A program made the position numbers and the translations under genes. The notes beneath the pieces are model-generated. The model was not told the DNA's origin and searched no databases. It saw nothing but the letters and a program-made list of their open reading frames with translations. This document shows positions 7,654-17,720 of a stretch of 23,898 nucleotides of DNA, in pieces. The stretch's first letter is position 1; every line of letters begins with the position of its first letter. The DNA is from Alphaproteobacteria bacterium (GTDB lineage Bacteria > Pseudomonadota > Alphaproteobacteria > Acetobacterales > Acetobacteraceae). The DNA is taken from positions 1-23,898 of the forward strand of contig JAAFHD010000006.1 in NCBI GenBank assembly GCA_013298245.1. Reading direction: 5' to 3'.

Positions 7654-8301
7654 ATGCTGGAATTGCGCGACGTCTGGAAATCCTACGAAGCCAATGGCCG
7701 GCAGCGCTTCGTGCTGCGCGGCGTGTCGGCCCGGTTTGAGAAGGGCGATGCGGTCGGCATCATCGGCCGCAATGGCGCGGGCAAATCCACGCTGATCCGC
7801 ATCCTGGGCGGGGTTGAACCCGTGACGCGGGGCGAGGTGCGCCGCGGCATGTCGGTGTCATGGCCATTGGGCTTCGGCGGTGCGGTACATCCTTCGATCA
7901 CGGGTGCCGACAACTGCCGTTTCCTGGCGCGCATTTATGGTAAGTCACCGGGCTGGGTGGAAAGCTTCGTCGAGGAATTCGCTGAATTAGGTGAATATTT
8001 CCGGATGCCGGTGCAAACCTATTCCAGCGGCATGTCCAGCCGCCTGGCCTTTGGATTATCGATGGCCATTGACTTCGACTGCTACCTGATCGACGAGGTC
8101 ATCGCCGTGGGTGATGCCCGCTTCACCGAACGCTGCCGTGCCGCACTGGAAGAACGCCGGCAACGCAGCGCGCTACTGATGGTCTCCCACGGACCTGGTC
8201 TGTTGCGAAGCTTCTGCAATTCCGCCGCCATCCTGCATGAGGGACGACTGACCTTCCATGAAGATCTGGACCAGGCTCTCATCGCCTACGACGCCCTTTG
8301 A
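7654..8301 (+). CDS. kpsT: KpsT-like ABC transporter ATP-binding protein, 215 aa
   Basis: ATPase subunit of the capsule exporter. The motifs are complete: Walker A GRNGAGKST at residues 38-46, signature YSSGMSSRLAFG at 123-134 (the SSGM form typical of KpsT), Walker B CYLIDEV at 143-149 and the switch histidine His179 in VSHGPG. Length is that of KpsT (about 220 aa). There is no C-terminal carbohydrate-binding extension of the Wzt O-antigen type, which supports a capsule rather than an O-antigen exporter. The ATG at 7654 has no clear ribosome binding site and follows the kpsM stop by one base, so it probably relies on coupled translation. The last 44 bp overlap the next gene. Confidence 0.94.
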   Translation: MLELRDVWKSYEANGRQRFVLRGVSARFEKGDAVGIIGRNGAGKSTLIRILGGVEPVTRGEVRRGMSVSWPLGFGGAVHPSITGADNCRFLARIYGKSPGWVESFVEEFAELGEYFRMPVQTYSSGMSSRLAFGLSMAIDFDCYLIDEVIAVGDARFTERCRAALEERRQRSALLMVSHGPGLLRSFCNSAAILHEGRLTFHEDLDQALIAYDAL

Positions 8302-9484
8302 CCGCTCGGTCCCCGCCGAACGCGGGGCAGATGGGCGGCTTGTGCTGGGCGGGTTCCGTTCGGCGGCGGCACCGCAATCGCTGGCGGCGCGCGCTGGCGG
8401 CATCTTCACGCGCAACCCCTTTGCCTGGCTGGTGCTGCTGCCCACCCTGTTGGCGGCGGTCTATTTCATCGCGATCGCGTCACCGCAATTCGTCTCCGAG
8501 AGCCGCTTCACGGTGAAGGCGCGGCAGGCCAGCGGCGCCTCTTTCTTCTCGGAGGCGCTGAACAATGCCGGCTTCCGCTCCGCGAATGAGGACGCGGTGG
8601 CGGTGCGGGATTTCCTGCTGTCGCACGATGCGGTTTCCGGCCTGCGCGCGCAGATGCCGCTGGTGGAAATCTTCCGCCGCCCCGAGGCCGATTGGTGGGC
8701 GCGGCACTGGTTCAGCGAGCCGCCGGCGGAACGTCTGCTGGATTATTATCGCGGCATGGTCCACGCCGTGATCGATGCCAGCACCGGCGTGACCACGCTG
8801 ACCGTCCGCAGCTTCCGCGCCCAGGACAGCCTGGCGATCAACCGCAACCTGCTGGCGCTGGGCGAAGACTTGGTGAACCGCCTGAACGCCCGCATCCAGG
8901 ACGACACGCTGCGCAGCGCGCGCGCCGAGGTGGCACGCGCCGAGGCGCGCGTGACCGCCGTATCGCAGTCGATCTCTGAATTCCGCGAACGCGAACGAGC
9001 ACTTGACCCTTCGCGCAGTGCGACGATCGCGGTGGAAACCATTGGCCGGCTGGAAGGTGCCTTGGCCCAGGCGCGCAGCGAATTGCAGACCTTGCTGGGC
9101 TTCGCGCGCCCCAACAACCCGCAGGTGCAGAACCTGCAGAACCGTATCGACGCGCTGCAACAGCAGATCACCGAGGAACGGCGCCGCACCGCGACCACCG
9201 GCACGGAAGGCTTCACCACCCAGGTGGCGGCGTTTGAACGCCTGCGCCTGGAAGCGGATTTCGCAGGTCGCGCGTTGACGGCGGCCACCAGCGGGCTGGA
9301 AAGGGCGCTGGCCGATGCACAGCGTCAGCAGTTGTTCCTGCAACGCATCATCGAACCCAATCTTGCGGAGCGTCATCGCTACCCGCAAAGGTTTTTGTCG
9401 ATTGTCTATGTTTTCCTGGGCCTGTCGGTGATCTATGGCTTGGGGTGGTTGATTCTGGCGGGGGTGAAGGAACATGCGTCTTAG
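8258..9484 (+). CDS. kpsE: KpsE-like capsule export inner-membrane protein, 408 aa
   Basis: Polysaccharide co-polymerase type 3 protein that joins the inner-membrane exporter to the outer-membrane channel. Two membrane segments frame a large periplasmic part: one near residues 56-75, one near 382-403 close to the C terminus. The periplasmic section begins FVSESRFTVKARQASG, the usual KpsE/BexC opening. It contains a long coiled coil (about 215-345) rich in Ala, Arg, Glu and Gln. The ATG at 8258 lies 44 bp inside kpsT; later in-frame starts would shorten only the charged cytoplasmic leader, for example a GTG at 8342. The C terminus overlaps the export-protein gene by 11 bp. The 50-residue cytoplasmic leader is basic and low in complexity. 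Confidence 0.9.
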   Translation: MKIWTRLSSPTTPFDRSVPAERGADGRLVLGGFRSAAAPQSLAARAGGIFTRNPFAWLVLLPTLLAAVYFIAIASPQFVSESRFTVKARQASGASFFSEALNNAGFRSANEDAVAVRDFLLSHDAVSGLRAQMPLVEIFRRPEADWWARHWFSEPPAERLLDYYRGMVHAVIDASTGVTTLTVRSFRAQDSLAINRNLLALGEDLVNRLNARIQDDTLRSARAEVARAEARVTAVSQSISEFRERERALDPSRSATIAVETIGRLEGALAQARSELQTLLGFARPNNPQVQNLQNRIDALQQQITEERRRTATTGTEGFTTQVAAFERLRLEADFAGRALTAATSGLERALADAQRQQLFLQRIIEPNLAERHRYPQRFLSIVYVFLGLSVIYGLGWLILAGVKEHAS

Positions 9485-11234
9485 TGCCTTGTTGATGGCG
9501 GGGGTTTTCGCCGCCGGTCCCGCTTTCGCGCAGTTCATCCCAGGCTTCGGCAACCCGCAGGCGTTGCAGCAATTGCAGATGTCGCAGCAGCAGGGCCTGC
9601 AACAGCAGAACGCCGCGCCGCAATCCTCGGTGCCGCCGGCCCGCGCCGTTGGTGGTGCGCGCACCATCGCGCGCGAAGGCAGCGCGACCGAGGCCGAGGC
9701 TGGTGCCGGCATCATCGCACCCTTGGGCGACAGCATGCGCGCCAGCGGCACGCCCACCGCCGTGTTCGGCGCCAGCCTGTTCACGCGCGATGCGGCCGTC
9801 ACGTCGGATGCGCCTAACCCCGCCTATATCGTCGCCCCCGGTGACCGTGTGTCCGTCCGCGTCTGGGGCGCGGTGGAGGCCGAGACCATCGGCATCGTCG
9901 ACAGCGCGGGCTTCCTGTTCCTGCCGCAGATTGGCCCGATCCGCCTGGCCGGCACCCGCGCCGGTGACCTGCAACGCGTGATCGAGGGCGAGGTGCGGCG
10001 CATCTACACCCAGCAGGTGCAGGTCTATGCCGTGCTGGTGTCGATGCAGCGCATTGGTGTGTTCGTGACGGGCTTCGTGCGCACGCCCGGCCGCTTCGGC
10101 GGCAGCGCGGCTGACAGCGTGCTGGACTTCCTGGTGCGGGCCGGTGGCGTTGATGCGGCGCGTGGATCCTATCGCGATATCATCGTGCGCCGTGGCGGCG
10201 GGCAGGTCGCATCCGTGGACCTGTACTCCTTCCTGATCGACGGCCGCCTGCCGAATATCCGCCTGCAGGAGGGCGACACCATCGTCGTCGGTCGCCAGCG
10301 CGCGCTGGTGGGCGCGGATGGCGCGGTCCGCAACAATTTCCTGTTCGAAGTGCCCGGCCGCGCCATGACAGGGCGCGAGATCATCGAATATTCACGCCCG
10401 CTGCCGGCGGCCACCAACGTCGTCATCCAGGGCACGCGTGATGGGCGGCCGTTCAGCCGCTATGTCACGTTGCGGGAAATGGCGGCGGTCTCGCTGTCCG
10501 ACCAGGACACCGTCACCTTCATCACCGACGCGCCCGCGCGCACCATCCGCGTGACCGTGGAAGGCAGCCGCATCGGGCCTTCCGTGCTGGTGGCGGACCG
10601 TGACACACAGCTGTGCAACCTGCTGGACTATGTGGCGGTTGACCCTGTGCTGGCGAATACCCAGGGCGTTTTCCTGCTGCGCCCGCGCGTGGCGGCGCAA
10701 CAGCAGCGCACGATGGAAGAAGCGCTGGATCGGCTGGAACGGCAGTTGTTCCTGGCCACCAGCGCGACGCAAGGTGTCGCGGCCATTCGCGCGGCGGAAG
10801 CGCAGGTGGTCAGCCAATACATCACCCGTGGCCGTCGCACCCGCCCCGACGGGTTGGTCGTGGTGATGGACCAGAACGGGCAATGCGCGCCGGTGCGCCT
10901 GGAAGATGGCGATGTGATCGTCATCCCCGAACGCGTGCAGACGGTGCTGGTCTCGGGCGAAGTGAACGCACCGCGGGCCATCCTGTGGCAGCCCAACCTG
11001 ACTGCGGGAGACTATGTGCGTCAGGCGGGTGGTTTCAGCCCGCGGGGTGCGATGTCCACCATGATGATCCGCCGTGCCTCGGGCGAATTGGTGATGGATA
11101 CCAACCAGCAACCGCGCCCGGGCGATGAACTGATCGCCCTGCCGCGCCTGGACCCGCGTGCGCTGCAGATCGTGACCGACTTCACGCAGATCGCCTTCCA
11201 GCTGGCGGTGGCAGCAAACGCCGTCAGGCGTTGA
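9474..11234 (+). CDS. kpsD: KpsD-like polysaccharide export protein, 586 aa
   Basis: Outer-membrane polysaccharide export (OPX) protein that forms the exit channel with KpsE. A signal peptide ends near AFA-Q at residue 19, with no lipobox cysteine, so like E. coli KpsD and unlike Wza it is not a lipoprotein. A Gln-rich linker covers about residues 25-50. The Poly_export domain spans about 115-195, starting PAYIVAPGDRVSVRVWG. A first SLBB beta-grasp repeat follows (about 194-275), then a middle region with several Arg-rich helices. A second SLBB-type repeat is near 480-560 (VLVSGEVNAPRAI, AGGFSPRGA). Total length matches KpsD (about 560). The ATG at 9474 overlaps kpsE by 11 bp. It is the last export gene before an unrelated transporter. 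Confidence 0.92.
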   Translation: MRLSALLMAGVFAAGPAFAQFIPGFGNPQALQQLQMSQQQGLQQQNAAPQSSVPPARAVGGARTIAREGSATEAEAGAGIIAPLGDSMRASGTPTAVFGASLFTRDAAVTSDAPNPAYIVAPGDRVSVRVWGAVEAETIGIVDSAGFLFLPQIGPIRLAGTRAGDLQRVIEGEVRRIYTQQVQVYAVLVSMQRIGVFVTGFVRTPGRFGGSAADSVLDFLVRAGGVDAARGSYRDIIVRRGGGQVASVDLYSFLIDGRLPNIRLQEGDTIVVGRQRALVGADGAVRNNFLFEVPGRAMTGREIIEYSRPLPAATNVVIQGTRDGRPFSRYVTLREMAAVSLSDQDTVTFITDAPARTIRVTVEGSRIGPSVLVADRDTQLCNLLDYVAVDPVLANTQGVFLLRPRVAAQQQRTMEEALDRLERQLFLATSATQGVAAIRAAEAQVVSQYITRGRRTRPDGLVVVMDQNGQCAPVRLEDGDVIVIPERVQTVLVSGEVNAPRAILWQPNLTAGDYVRQAGGFSPRGAMSTMMIRRASGELVMDTNQQPRPGDELIALPRLDPRALQIVTDFTQIAFQLAVAANAVRR

Positions 11235-12082
11235 CCGCGCGCCAACCCCTGATGGGGATGGCGTTCATGGTGGCGGCGTCATTGTGTTTTTCCGGCACGG
11301 CGGTGGCCTATCGCGCCGCCATGCAGGAAGGCGTGCCGACGGTCGCGGCACCTTTTGCGCGCGGCGTGTTCTCCCTGATCATCATCGCACCCTTCCTGTG
11401 GCGGATGGGGCTGGTGGGCCTGGCGACGCGCCGGCCATGGCCGATGGCGGGGCGCTGCGCGGCGGGGCTGTTCAGTTTCCAATGCTGGATGCTGGCGCTG
11501 GTGGCGCTGCCCTTGGCGGATGCGGTGTCGATCTCTCAGGCGCGACCCATCTGGGCGATTTTTCTGGCCGCGTTGATATTGGGAGAGGCACTGCGGCGCG
11601 ACCGGCTGGGGGCTGCGCTGCTGGGGTTTGTGGGCGTGCTGGTGATCGCGGGGCCGACGGGCGCGCTGTCCTGGGGCGTGCTGGCCGCCGTGGGCGCGGG
11701 GCTGGGCGGCGCGCTGGTGCTGATCACCTTCCGGGCGCTGGCGCCGACCGAGCCGCCGATGCGCGTCATCGCCTGGTATGCGATCGCCAGCGTGGTGTTC
11801 TGGGCGCCCTTCGTGGCCTGGTTCTGGGAGACGCCGAGTTGGTCTGCGCTGACGCTGCTGGCGGGCGGCAGCGCGCTGGCGGTGCTGGGCGACTGGACCG
11901 CATCGCAAGCCGCGCGCCGCGCTGAAGCGGGGCTGCTGGCGCCGATGGAATACGTGCAAATCCCGACCGGTGCCTTGCTGGGTTGGGCGCTGTTCACTGA
12001 GACACCGGGCTGGACGTTGCCGATCGGGGCGGCGCTCATGCTGGTCGCGACCGTGTATCTTGCCCGGCGCGCGGCGCGCTGA
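11231..12082 (+). CDS. EamA/DMT-family transporter, 283 aa
   Basis: Inner-membrane drug/metabolite-type transporter with about ten hydrophobic segments arranged as two EamA repeats. The second repeat ends with the family feature of an acidic Glu in a PIPTGALLGW-like context (MEYVQIPTGALLGWALF) followed by a last helix and a short basic tail (LARRAAR). The start is uncertain: the TTG at 11231 overlaps the kpsD stop, while the ATG at 11252 would lose seven residues and keep the first helix. The substrate is unknown; EamA proteins export or import amino acids, nucleosides and other metabolites. It follows the capsule export genes without a gap, but family knowledge gives no reason to place it in capsule synthesis. 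Confidence 0.88.
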   Translation: MTARQPLMGMAFMVAASLCFSGTAVAYRAAMQEGVPTVAAPFARGVFSLIIIAPFLWRMGLVGLATRRPWPMAGRCAAGLFSFQCWMLALVALPLADAVSISQARPIWAIFLAALILGEALRRDRLGAALLGFVGVLVIAGPTGALSWGVLAAVGAGLGGALVLITFRALAPTEPPMRVIAWYAIASVVFWAPFVAWFWETPSWSALTLLAGGSALAVLGDWTASQAARRAEAGLLAPMEYVQIPTGALLGWALFTETPGWTLPIGAALMLVATVYLARRAAR

Positions 12083-14844
12083 TGGCCGAAGCACCGCGCT
12101 TGCTGTTGCCCGATGTGCCGGCCGTGGTGGCGGGTGCGGGCCGTGCGTCGATCCTGACGACGGATGGCGAAATGCTGACGGGGGAGCAGGCGCGCCGCGC
12201 GCTGCGAGACCTGCCGCCGCCCATGCTGGTGCATGGCCCCGCTACGGCGCGGCGGCTGGATATCGCGCCGTGGTTGGATTGCTACGACCTGCTGGAATTA
12301 TTCGCCTTCTGCCTGCCGGCGCGCCTGGCGCCACCCACGCCACGCGGCTTGGCGATGGCGCTGGATATGCCGGCACCGAAGGATGACGCGGATGCGGCAG
12401 CGCAACTGCCGGCGATGGCCACGCGCATCCTGCGCCTGCTGTCGGAAACGCGCGGCAGTGCGGCGGGGGCGGATGCTGCGGCGATGGCAGCGCAGCTGAA
12501 GGCGGCCGTTGGCTGGGTGTGGGCCGAGAGTGTGTTGGCCGCGCTGGGTGCGCCGGCCGCGAAGCCTGATCGCAACGCGTTTCGGCCGTGGCGCCGCCTG
12601 CCGGAATGGGAGGAAGAGGCGCCGCCGCCACCGGCTGCGTCGGTGCCGGTGGAACCCGCGGAGGCGCGCCGCCGCCTGGCGGAAATGCTGGGCGAGGGGG
12701 CTGAGGCGCGGCCGGCGCAGGCGGATTATGCCTCCGCCGTCAGCGCGGCTTTTGCGCCGCGCGAGGCCGAGGGTCAGCCGCGCCTGGTGCTGGCCGAAGC
12801 TGGCACCGGAACGGGCAAGACATTGGGGTATATCGCGCCCGCATCCTTGTGGGCGGAGAAGAATGGCGCGCCGGTCTGGCTGTCCACCTACACGCGGAAT
12901 TTGCAGCGCCAGTTGGACCAGGAATTGGCGCGTTTGTATCCCGACCCGGAGGAACGCCGCGCGCGCGTGGTGGTCCGCAAGGGGCGCGAAAACTATCTGT
13001 GCCTGCTGAACCTGGAGGAGACGCAGGGGCAGCTTTCCCTGCGCGATGCGGCGATGCCGCTGGCGTTGGCATGTCGTTGGGCGACGCATACGCGTGATGG
13101 CGACATTGTGGGTGGTGATTTCCCCGGCTGGATCATGGAGCTGTATGGCGGCGCGGTGATCGGGCAGCTGGCGGATCGGCGTGGTGAGTGCATCCGCAGC
13201 GCCTGCACGCACTACAGAAAATGTTTTGTGGAGCACTCCATTCGGCGCGCACGATCGGCGCGGCTGGTGGTGGCGAACCATGCGCTGGTGATGGTGCAGG
13301 CAGCGCTGGGCGGTGGCGAGGATGGGCGGCCGCTGCGGTATGTGTTCGATGAGGGGCACCATATTTTTGATGCGGCCGACAGCGCCTTTGCCGGTGCGAT
13401 CACCGGTTGGGAAACGGCGGATTTGCGGCGCTGGTTGCTCGGCGCTGAGGGCGGGCGGTCGCGCGCCAAGGGGCTGCAAAAACGCATCGAGGATTTGACG
13501 GGCGATGTGGGTGATCTGCTGCCGCCCTTGGAAGCCGCGTTGCAGGCGGCGCGTGCCTTGCCGCCGCCTGGCTGGCATGCGCGCTTTGCGGAAGGTGGGG
13601 CGGAACCCAACCCGACCTTGGCCTTCCTGCTGGCTGTGCGCGCGCAGGTGATGGCGCGGGCCAAGGATGATGACGGGCAGTACGGGTTGGAATGTGATGC
13701 GCATCCGGCCAGCGAGGAATTGCTGACCGCCGCTGATGCGCTGGCTGCCGTGCTGCATAAGATCGAAGCTCCGCTGGCGGATTTGGCGCAGCGTTTGCAG
13801 GCGCGCATCGATGAGAACCCGGAGGAGTTGGAACTGTCCGACCGCATCCGGTTGGAGACCGCGATCCGCGGCATTCAGCGCCGCGCCTTGATGCCGCTGG
13901 CGGCCTGGCGCGGCATGCTGGGTGGGCTGCACCAGGTGCCCGAACCAGGCACGCGGCCGACGATGGTGGATTGGTTGGAACTGTCTCGGCGTGAGGCGCG
14001 CGATGTGGATGCCGGCATGCAGCGCCGCTGGCTGGACCCGACGCAGCCTTTCGCGCGCGATGTGGCGGCACCCGCGCATGGGTTGCTGATCACCAGTGCC
14101 ACGCTGCGCGACGCGATGCCTGAGCAGGATATGGAGGACAGTTGGTTATCGGCCGAGGCGCGCACAGGGGCGTCGCATCTGCCGATGCCGGCGCTGCGCG
14201 CGGCGATGGCCAGCCCGTTTGATTATGGCGCGCAGACGCGGGCTTTTGTGGTGACGGACATCGACAAGTCGCGCACGCCGCAAGTGGCCAGCGCGATGCG
14301 TGCGTTGTTCCAGGCCTCGGGTGGCGGCGGCTTGGGGTTGTTCACCGCGATACGGCGGTTGCGCGAGGTGGCGCGGTTGATTGCGCCGGAATTGGAGGCG
14401 GGCGGCATTCCGCTCTACGCGCAGCATGTGGATGCGATGGACAATGCGACGTTGGTCGATGTGTTTCGCGCAGAGGAAAATTCCTGCCTGCTGGGCACGG
14501 ATGCGATGCGCGATGGCGTGGATGTGCCGGGGCGGTCACTGCGGTTGTTGGTCTATGAACGCGTGCCGTGGCCTCGGCCGACCATTCTGCATCGGGAGCG
14601 CCGGCTGCATTTGAGCGGCGGCAACCCGAAGGGATATGACGATGAACAGGCGCGGCATCGGCTGCGCCAGGGGTTTGGGCGGCTGATCCGGCGCGCGGAT
14701 GACAAGGGTGTGTTCGTGCTGCTGGATGGGCGTGCGCCGTCGCGGCTGTTGGGTGGGCTGCCGGTGGGGATTACACGCGCGCCGTTGAAGATGGTGGTGG
14801 AGCAGGTGCGCGAATTTCTGGAAACTGATAAGGGCGAAGAATGA
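12082..14844 (+). CDS. DinG/XPD-type ATP-dependent DNA helicase with iron-sulfur cluster, 920 aa
   Basis: Superfamily 2, 5'-3' helicase related to DinG, YoaA and XPD. Walker A is AGTGTGKT at residues 240-247. The DEAH-type motif is DEGHH at 423-427. Four cysteines between them (307, 370, 375, 381) fit the 4Fe-4S cluster of this family. Motif III is ITSATLRD. The C-terminal helicase motifs include [13 protein letters not shown] and [12 protein letters not shown]. The first 200 residues form an extra N-terminal region without intact nuclease motifs; a degenerate exonuclease-like domain is possible but unproven. The ATG at 12082 shares one base with the previous stop; the 3' end overlaps the FKBP gene by 4 bp. 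Likely work is unwinding of DNA forks, flaps or RNA-DNA hybrids during repair. Confidence 0.9.
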   Translation: MAEAPRLLLPDVPAVVAGAGRASILTTDGEMLTGEQARRALRDLPPPMLVHGPATARRLDIAPWLDCYDLLELFAFCLPARLAPPTPRGLAMALDMPAPKDDADAAAQLPAMATRILRLLSETRGSAAGADAAAMAAQLKAAVGWVWAESVLAALGAPAAKPDRNAFRPWRRLPEWEEEAPPPPAASVPVEPAEARRRLAEMLGEGAEARPAQADYASAVSAAFAPREAEGQPRLVLAEAGTGTGKTLGYIAPASLWAEKNGAPVWLSTYTRNLQRQLDQELARLYPDPEERRARVVVRKGRENYLCLLNLEETQGQLSLRDAAMPLALACRWATHTRDGDIVGGDFPGWIMELYGGAVIGQLADRRGECIRSACTHYRKCFVEHSIRRARSARLVVANHALVMVQAALGGGEDGRPLRYVFDEGHHIFDAADSAFAGAITGWETADLRRWLLGAEGGRSRAKGLQKRIEDLTGDVGDLLPPLEAALQAARALPPPGWHARFAEGGAEPNPTLAFLLAVRAQVMARAKDDDGQYGLECDAHPASEELLTAADALAAVLHKIEAPLADLAQRLQARIDENPEELELSDRIRLETAIRGIQRRALMPLAAWRGMLGGLHQVPEPGTRPTMVDWLELSRREARDVDAGMQRRWLDPTQPFARDVAAPAHGLLITSATLRDAMPEQDMEDSWLSAEARTGASHLPMPALRAAMASPFDYGAQTRAFVVTDIDKSRTPQVASAMRALFQASGGGGLGLFTAIRRLREVARLIAPELEAGGIPLYAQHVDAMDNATLVDVFRAEENSCLLGTDAMRDGVDVPGRSLRLLVYERVPWPRPTILHRERRLHLSGGNPKGYDDEQARHRLRQGFGRLIRRADDKGVFVLLDGRAPSRLLGGLPVGITRAPLKMVVEQVREFLETDKGEE

Positions 14845-15179
14845 ACATCACCGACACGAAAATCGGCGACGGCGCCAAACCGCAACAGGGCCAGACCATC
14901 ACGGTGCACTACACCGGTTGGTTGTTTGATGAGAGCGCCGCCGACAAGCGCGGACGGAAGTTCGACAGCAGCAAGGATCGCGGCAAGCCATTCCAGTTCG
15001 AGCTGGGCGTGGGCATGGTGATCGGCGGCTGGGACCAGGGTTTTGCTGGCATGAAGGTGGGCGGTGCGCGCACCTTGGTGATCCCGCCGGAGCTGGGTTA
15101 CGGCGCGCGCGGCGCCGGCGGGGTGATCCCGCCGAACGCGACGCTGGTGTTTGATGTGGAGTTGTTGGGCGTCGGCTAA
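14841..15179 (+). CDS. FKBP-type peptidyl-prolyl cis-trans isomerase, 112 aa
   Basis: Minimal single-domain FKBP of about the size of human FKBP12, with no signal peptide, so cytoplasmic. The pocket residues are present in order: Tyr in VHYTG, Phe-Asp in KFDSS, Phe in FQFELG, Val-Ile before GGWDQG, Tyr in LGYGARG, Ile in GVIPPNA and Phe in LVFDVELL. An eight-residue insertion (ESAADKRG) precedes the KFDSS strand, as in several bacterial FKBPs. The ATG at 14841 overlaps the helicase stop (ATGA), with AAGGG at 14830-14834. Its stop overlaps that of the opposing CDGSH gene. It should catalyse proline isomerisation during protein folding; partners are unknown. Confidence 0.95.
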   Translation: MNITDTKIGDGAKPQQGQTITVHYTGWLFDESAADKRGRKFDSSKDRGKPFQFELGVGMVIGGWDQGFAGMKVGGARTLVIPPELGYGARGAGGVIPPNATLVFDVELLGVG

Positions 15180-15415
15180 AGCGACTTATGCGTTCCGTCG
15201 CACAGCGCGCCGCGCTTGCTGTTCTTGCAGGCGCAGAACCACGCCTGGCCTGACTTTTCCGGCGTGTATTGGGTGGGCGAGAATTCGCTGCCCTTGTGGC
15301 TGCCGTCGCAGAAAGGCTGCTTCTGCGACAGGCCGCAGGAACACCACCAATAGGATTTGCCGGCTTCCACCTCGACAGCGATCGGGGCCTTGGCGGCGAT
15401 ATGCGGTGTGGGCAT
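15176..15415 (-). CDS. CDGSH iron-sulfur domain protein with two zinc-finger-type CDGSH motifs, 79 aa
   Basis: Small protein carrying two CDGSH (mitoNEET-type) 2Fe-2S sites. The first is [18 protein letters not shown] and the second [17 protein letters not shown], each with the three cysteines and the single histidine that hold the cluster. No membrane anchor is present, unlike mitoNEET, so it is soluble. The N-terminal 15 residues lead into the strand [10 protein letters not shown]. The ATG at 15415 has AAGGA upstream (minus strand, near 15423-15427), overlapping the end of the GPP34 gene region. It is the last gene of a leftward unit with the gamma-glutamyltransferase. Such proteins move electrons or iron-sulfur clusters and are linked to redox or iron status; the partner is unknown. 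Confidence 0.93.
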   Translation of the reverse strand: MPTPHIAAKAPIAVEVEAGKSYWWCSCGLSQKQPFCDGSHKGSEFSPTQYTPEKSGQAWFCACKNSKRGALCDGTHKSL

Positions 15416-15427
15416 GGGCAGGTCCTT

Positions 15428-16066
15428 TCAGGTTCCGGCAGCGCGCAGGCGTGTTGCATACAATTCCGCGACGGTTTCGCCCAGCGAACGGCCGAGCGCT
15501 TCCATCCGCGCCAGCAGCGCCAGGCGGTCCTGGTGCGCGGCGAGTTCATCCGCGCTGAAGATCAGCGGCAGCAGCGCGGCGGCGCGCGCCAGCGACAACA
15601 GCAGTGCGTCGCGCGGTTCGGGGATGTCGTCGCCCATCACCAAGGCGCGCAGGCGGGTGCGGGTTTCGGCCACTGTCGCGCCGGCATCGCCGCTGGGGTA
15701 GCGGGTGGTGAACAGGCGCAGGAAGCCGCCCTTGTCGCGGCGCAGCAGGCCGCGGGCGGCCAGGCCGTCCAACACTTGCGCGCGGCGCGATTCGTCGTCG
15801 CGCGCCAGCAGCATCAGGGCGGCGCGGCTGTCGCGTGGTGGGTCGAGCGAGAGCATGCGCAGCGCGTCATCCAGCACCGCATAGCCGGTGGGCGCGCCGG
15901 ATGGCAGCAGCAGTGTGTCGCGGTCGGTGTCGATGCGGCCGTGCAGCGAGAGTTCCATCATCACCGCACCCGCCAGCGCCAGGGATGCGGCGAAGCCTTG
16001 CCGGCCGCGCACGGCGCCAGTATCGTCATCCAGCGTCAGCAGGACGATCTCTTCGGGCAATGTCAT
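15428..16066 (-). CDS. GPP34 (GOLPH3/Vps74-like) family protein, 212 aa
   Basis: Helical protein matching the bacterial GPP34 family. The family pattern is visible in EIVLLTLDDDTGAVRG at residues 6-21, then AGAVMMELSLHGRI, a short beta hairpin (DTLLLPSGAPTGYAVLDDAL), and RRAQVLDGLAARGLLRRDKGGFL as the conserved winged-like segment, with later helices rich in Ala and Leu. Eukaryotic members bind phosphatidylinositol-4-phosphate and sort Golgi glycosyltransferases. The bacterial role is unknown. The tryptophan of the eukaryotic PI4P pocket has no counterpart at the matching place after the first loop. The ATG at 16066 overlaps the gamma-glutamyltransferase stop (ATGA). No signal or membrane helix is present. 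Confidence 0.85.
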   Translation of the reverse strand: MTLPEEIVLLTLDDDTGAVRGRQGFAASLALAGAVMMELSLHGRIDTDRDTLLLPSGAPTGYAVLDDALRMLSLDPPRDSRAALMLLARDDESRRAQVLDGLAARGLLRRDKGGFLRLFTTRYPSGDAGATVAETRTRLRALVMGDDIPEPRDALLLSLARAAALLPLIFSADELAAHQDRLALLARMEALGRSLGETVAELYATRLRAAGT

Positions 16067-17628
16067 GCGTGGATCGCGGCCGACCAGGGCGACATGACAT
16101 CGGTGATGCCGACGCGGCCCGATGGCCCCTGCTGGATCAGGTTGGGGCAGGCGAAATTCACCGGCAGCACGGCGTGTTCCACATCGGTCACGATGGCGTC
16201 GGCGCCCAGCGCGGACAGCACCGCATCGCCCAGGCGACGATCGGCCGTCACGCCATCCGCGGCGCTCACATCCAGGCGCGGGTGGTGTGCTGCGTCCTCC
16301 GGGTCCATGCCGAAATCGGCGACGTAGGAGAGCAGCTGGAACACGCTCGCCATGATGCGCCGGCCGCCGGATGCGCCGGTGGCGATTTCCGGCGCGCCAT
16401 CCTTCACGGCGATGACGGGGCACATGTTGCACAGCGGGCGCTTGTTGGGGGCGATGGCGTTTTTCGCCTCGGGGCGCGGGTCGAACCACATAATGCCGTT
16501 GTTCATCAGCACGCCGGTTTCCGGCAGCACGACGCGGCTGCCCATGGAGGACAACAGCGTGGTGGTCATGGCGACCATCATGCCGTCCTTGTCGGCCACC
16601 GTCAGGTGCGTGGTGCAGCTTTCGGCGGCTTGCGGTTCGGCGTCGCCGAGGCCCGCCAGGCGGTCGGCATAGGCGGCGCGCATGGCGCGGGCCAGGTGCG
16701 CGTACCAGGCGGCGTCGGGCGTGGCGCCATAGGGAGCGTTGGCCATTTCGCGCAGCACCTGCATCAGGGTGGGTGCGGCGGTCAGGCCGTTGGCCAGCAT
16801 GAGGGTGCGGCCGCGCCACGGCGCTTCCAGTGCGGGCAGCACGCGGGCGTGGCATTGCGCCAGGTCTTCGGCGGAAACGAAGCCGTCCATGGCTCGGATA
16901 TCGGCGGCGATCGCGCGCGCCACATCGCCTTCGTAGAAGTCGCGCAGGCCGGCCTGTTGCAGGCGTTCCAGCGTGTCGGCCAGGCGGCCCTGCGAGAAGA
17001 AGCCGGGGCTGCCCTGGTAGGGTGCCACGGGCGGCAAGCCGCCGGGCAGATAGATGCGCGCGCTTTCCGGATACAGCTTCAGGATGGAGGCGCTGTTGGC
17101 GACCTTCAGCGTGGTGAACCAGTCCTGCGGCAGGCCGCGTTTGGCGTAGGCGACCGCGGGTGCCAACACGTCCTTGATGGGCAGGCGGCCGTAGCGTTCG
17201 TGCAGCAATGCGTAGCCGGCGACGGCGCTGGGCACGCAGAAGCTTTTCGGGCCGTGCACGTTGATGTCGCCGACGACTTCGGGCCAGGCGAAAAGGTCGG
17301 AGGCGACCTTGCCGGTCATGACGTAGGCGCGCGGGTCGAGTGCGCGCGGGGAGACGGGGCCGAAATCGAAGGTCTCCGCGCGGCCGCCGGGGCGCATGAC
17401 TTGTGCGAAGCCGATGCCGCCCAGGCCGCAATTCCAGGGCTCCATGGCGGCCAAGGTGAAGGCGGTGGCGACCGCCGCGTCGGCCGCGGTGCCGCCCATG
17501 CGCAGCATTTCGGCGCCCGCTTCGGCGCCAGCGCGGACTTGGGATGCGACGATGCCGCCAGGCCCCCGCGCGGCCGGTTTGCGGATCTGCCAGTGCTGGC
17601 TGACATGCGTGGGCGGGGTGTAGGGCAT
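16063..17628 (-). CDS. gamma-glutamyltransferase family protein (Ntn hydrolase), 521 aa
   Basis: Member of the gamma-glutamyltransferase family, which cleaves itself to create an N-terminal threonine nucleophile. The probable nucleophile is Thr339, the first Thr of the pair in [13 protein letters not shown]. The downstream subunit has [10 protein letters not shown] at 375-384, a [11 protein letters not shown] segment where classic enzymes have a PxSxMxP-type loop, and TGASGGRRI at 417-425. The N-terminal subunit shows [13 protein letters not shown] at 45-57 and NCGLGGIGF at 66-74. There is no signal peptide, so it is probably cytoplasmic, unlike E. coli Ggt. The ATG at 17628 has a strong GAGGAG site upstream on the minus strand. 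Substrate (glutathione, acyl-glutaryl or another amide) is not certain. It heads a unit with GPP34 and CDGSH genes. Confidence 0.9.
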   Translation of the reverse strand: MPYTPPTHVSQHWQIRKPAARGPGGIVASQVRAGAEAGAEMLRMGGTAADAAVATAFTLAAMEPWNCGLGGIGFAQVMRPGGRAETFDFGPVSPRALDPRAYVMTGKVASDLFAWPEVVGDINVHGPKSFCVPSAVAGYALLHERYGRLPIKDVLAPAVAYAKRGLPQDWFTTLKVANSASILKLYPESARIYLPGGLPPVAPYQGSPGFFSQGRLADTLERLQQAGLRDFYEGDVARAIAADIRAMDGFVSAEDLAQCHARVLPALEAPWRGRTLMLANGLTAAPTLMQVLREMANAPYGATPDAAWYAHLARAMRAAYADRLAGLGDAEPQAAESCTTHLTVADKDGMMVAMTTTLLSSMGSRVVLPETGVLMNNGIMWFDPRPEAKNAIAPNKRPLCNMCPVIAVKDGAPEIATGASGGRRIMASVFQLLSYVADFGMDPEDAAHHPRLDVSAADGVTADRRLGDAVLSALGADAIVTDVEHAVLPVNFACPNLIQQGPSGRVGITDVMSPWSAAIHA

Positions 17629-17720
17629 GGCGGTCTCCTCGGGTGGCAGCATGGCGCGGGCGCAACCCCTTGGCCAGCCGCCGCATTCCGCCTATCAGCC
17701 GCCGCGAAGGAGAATTCACG

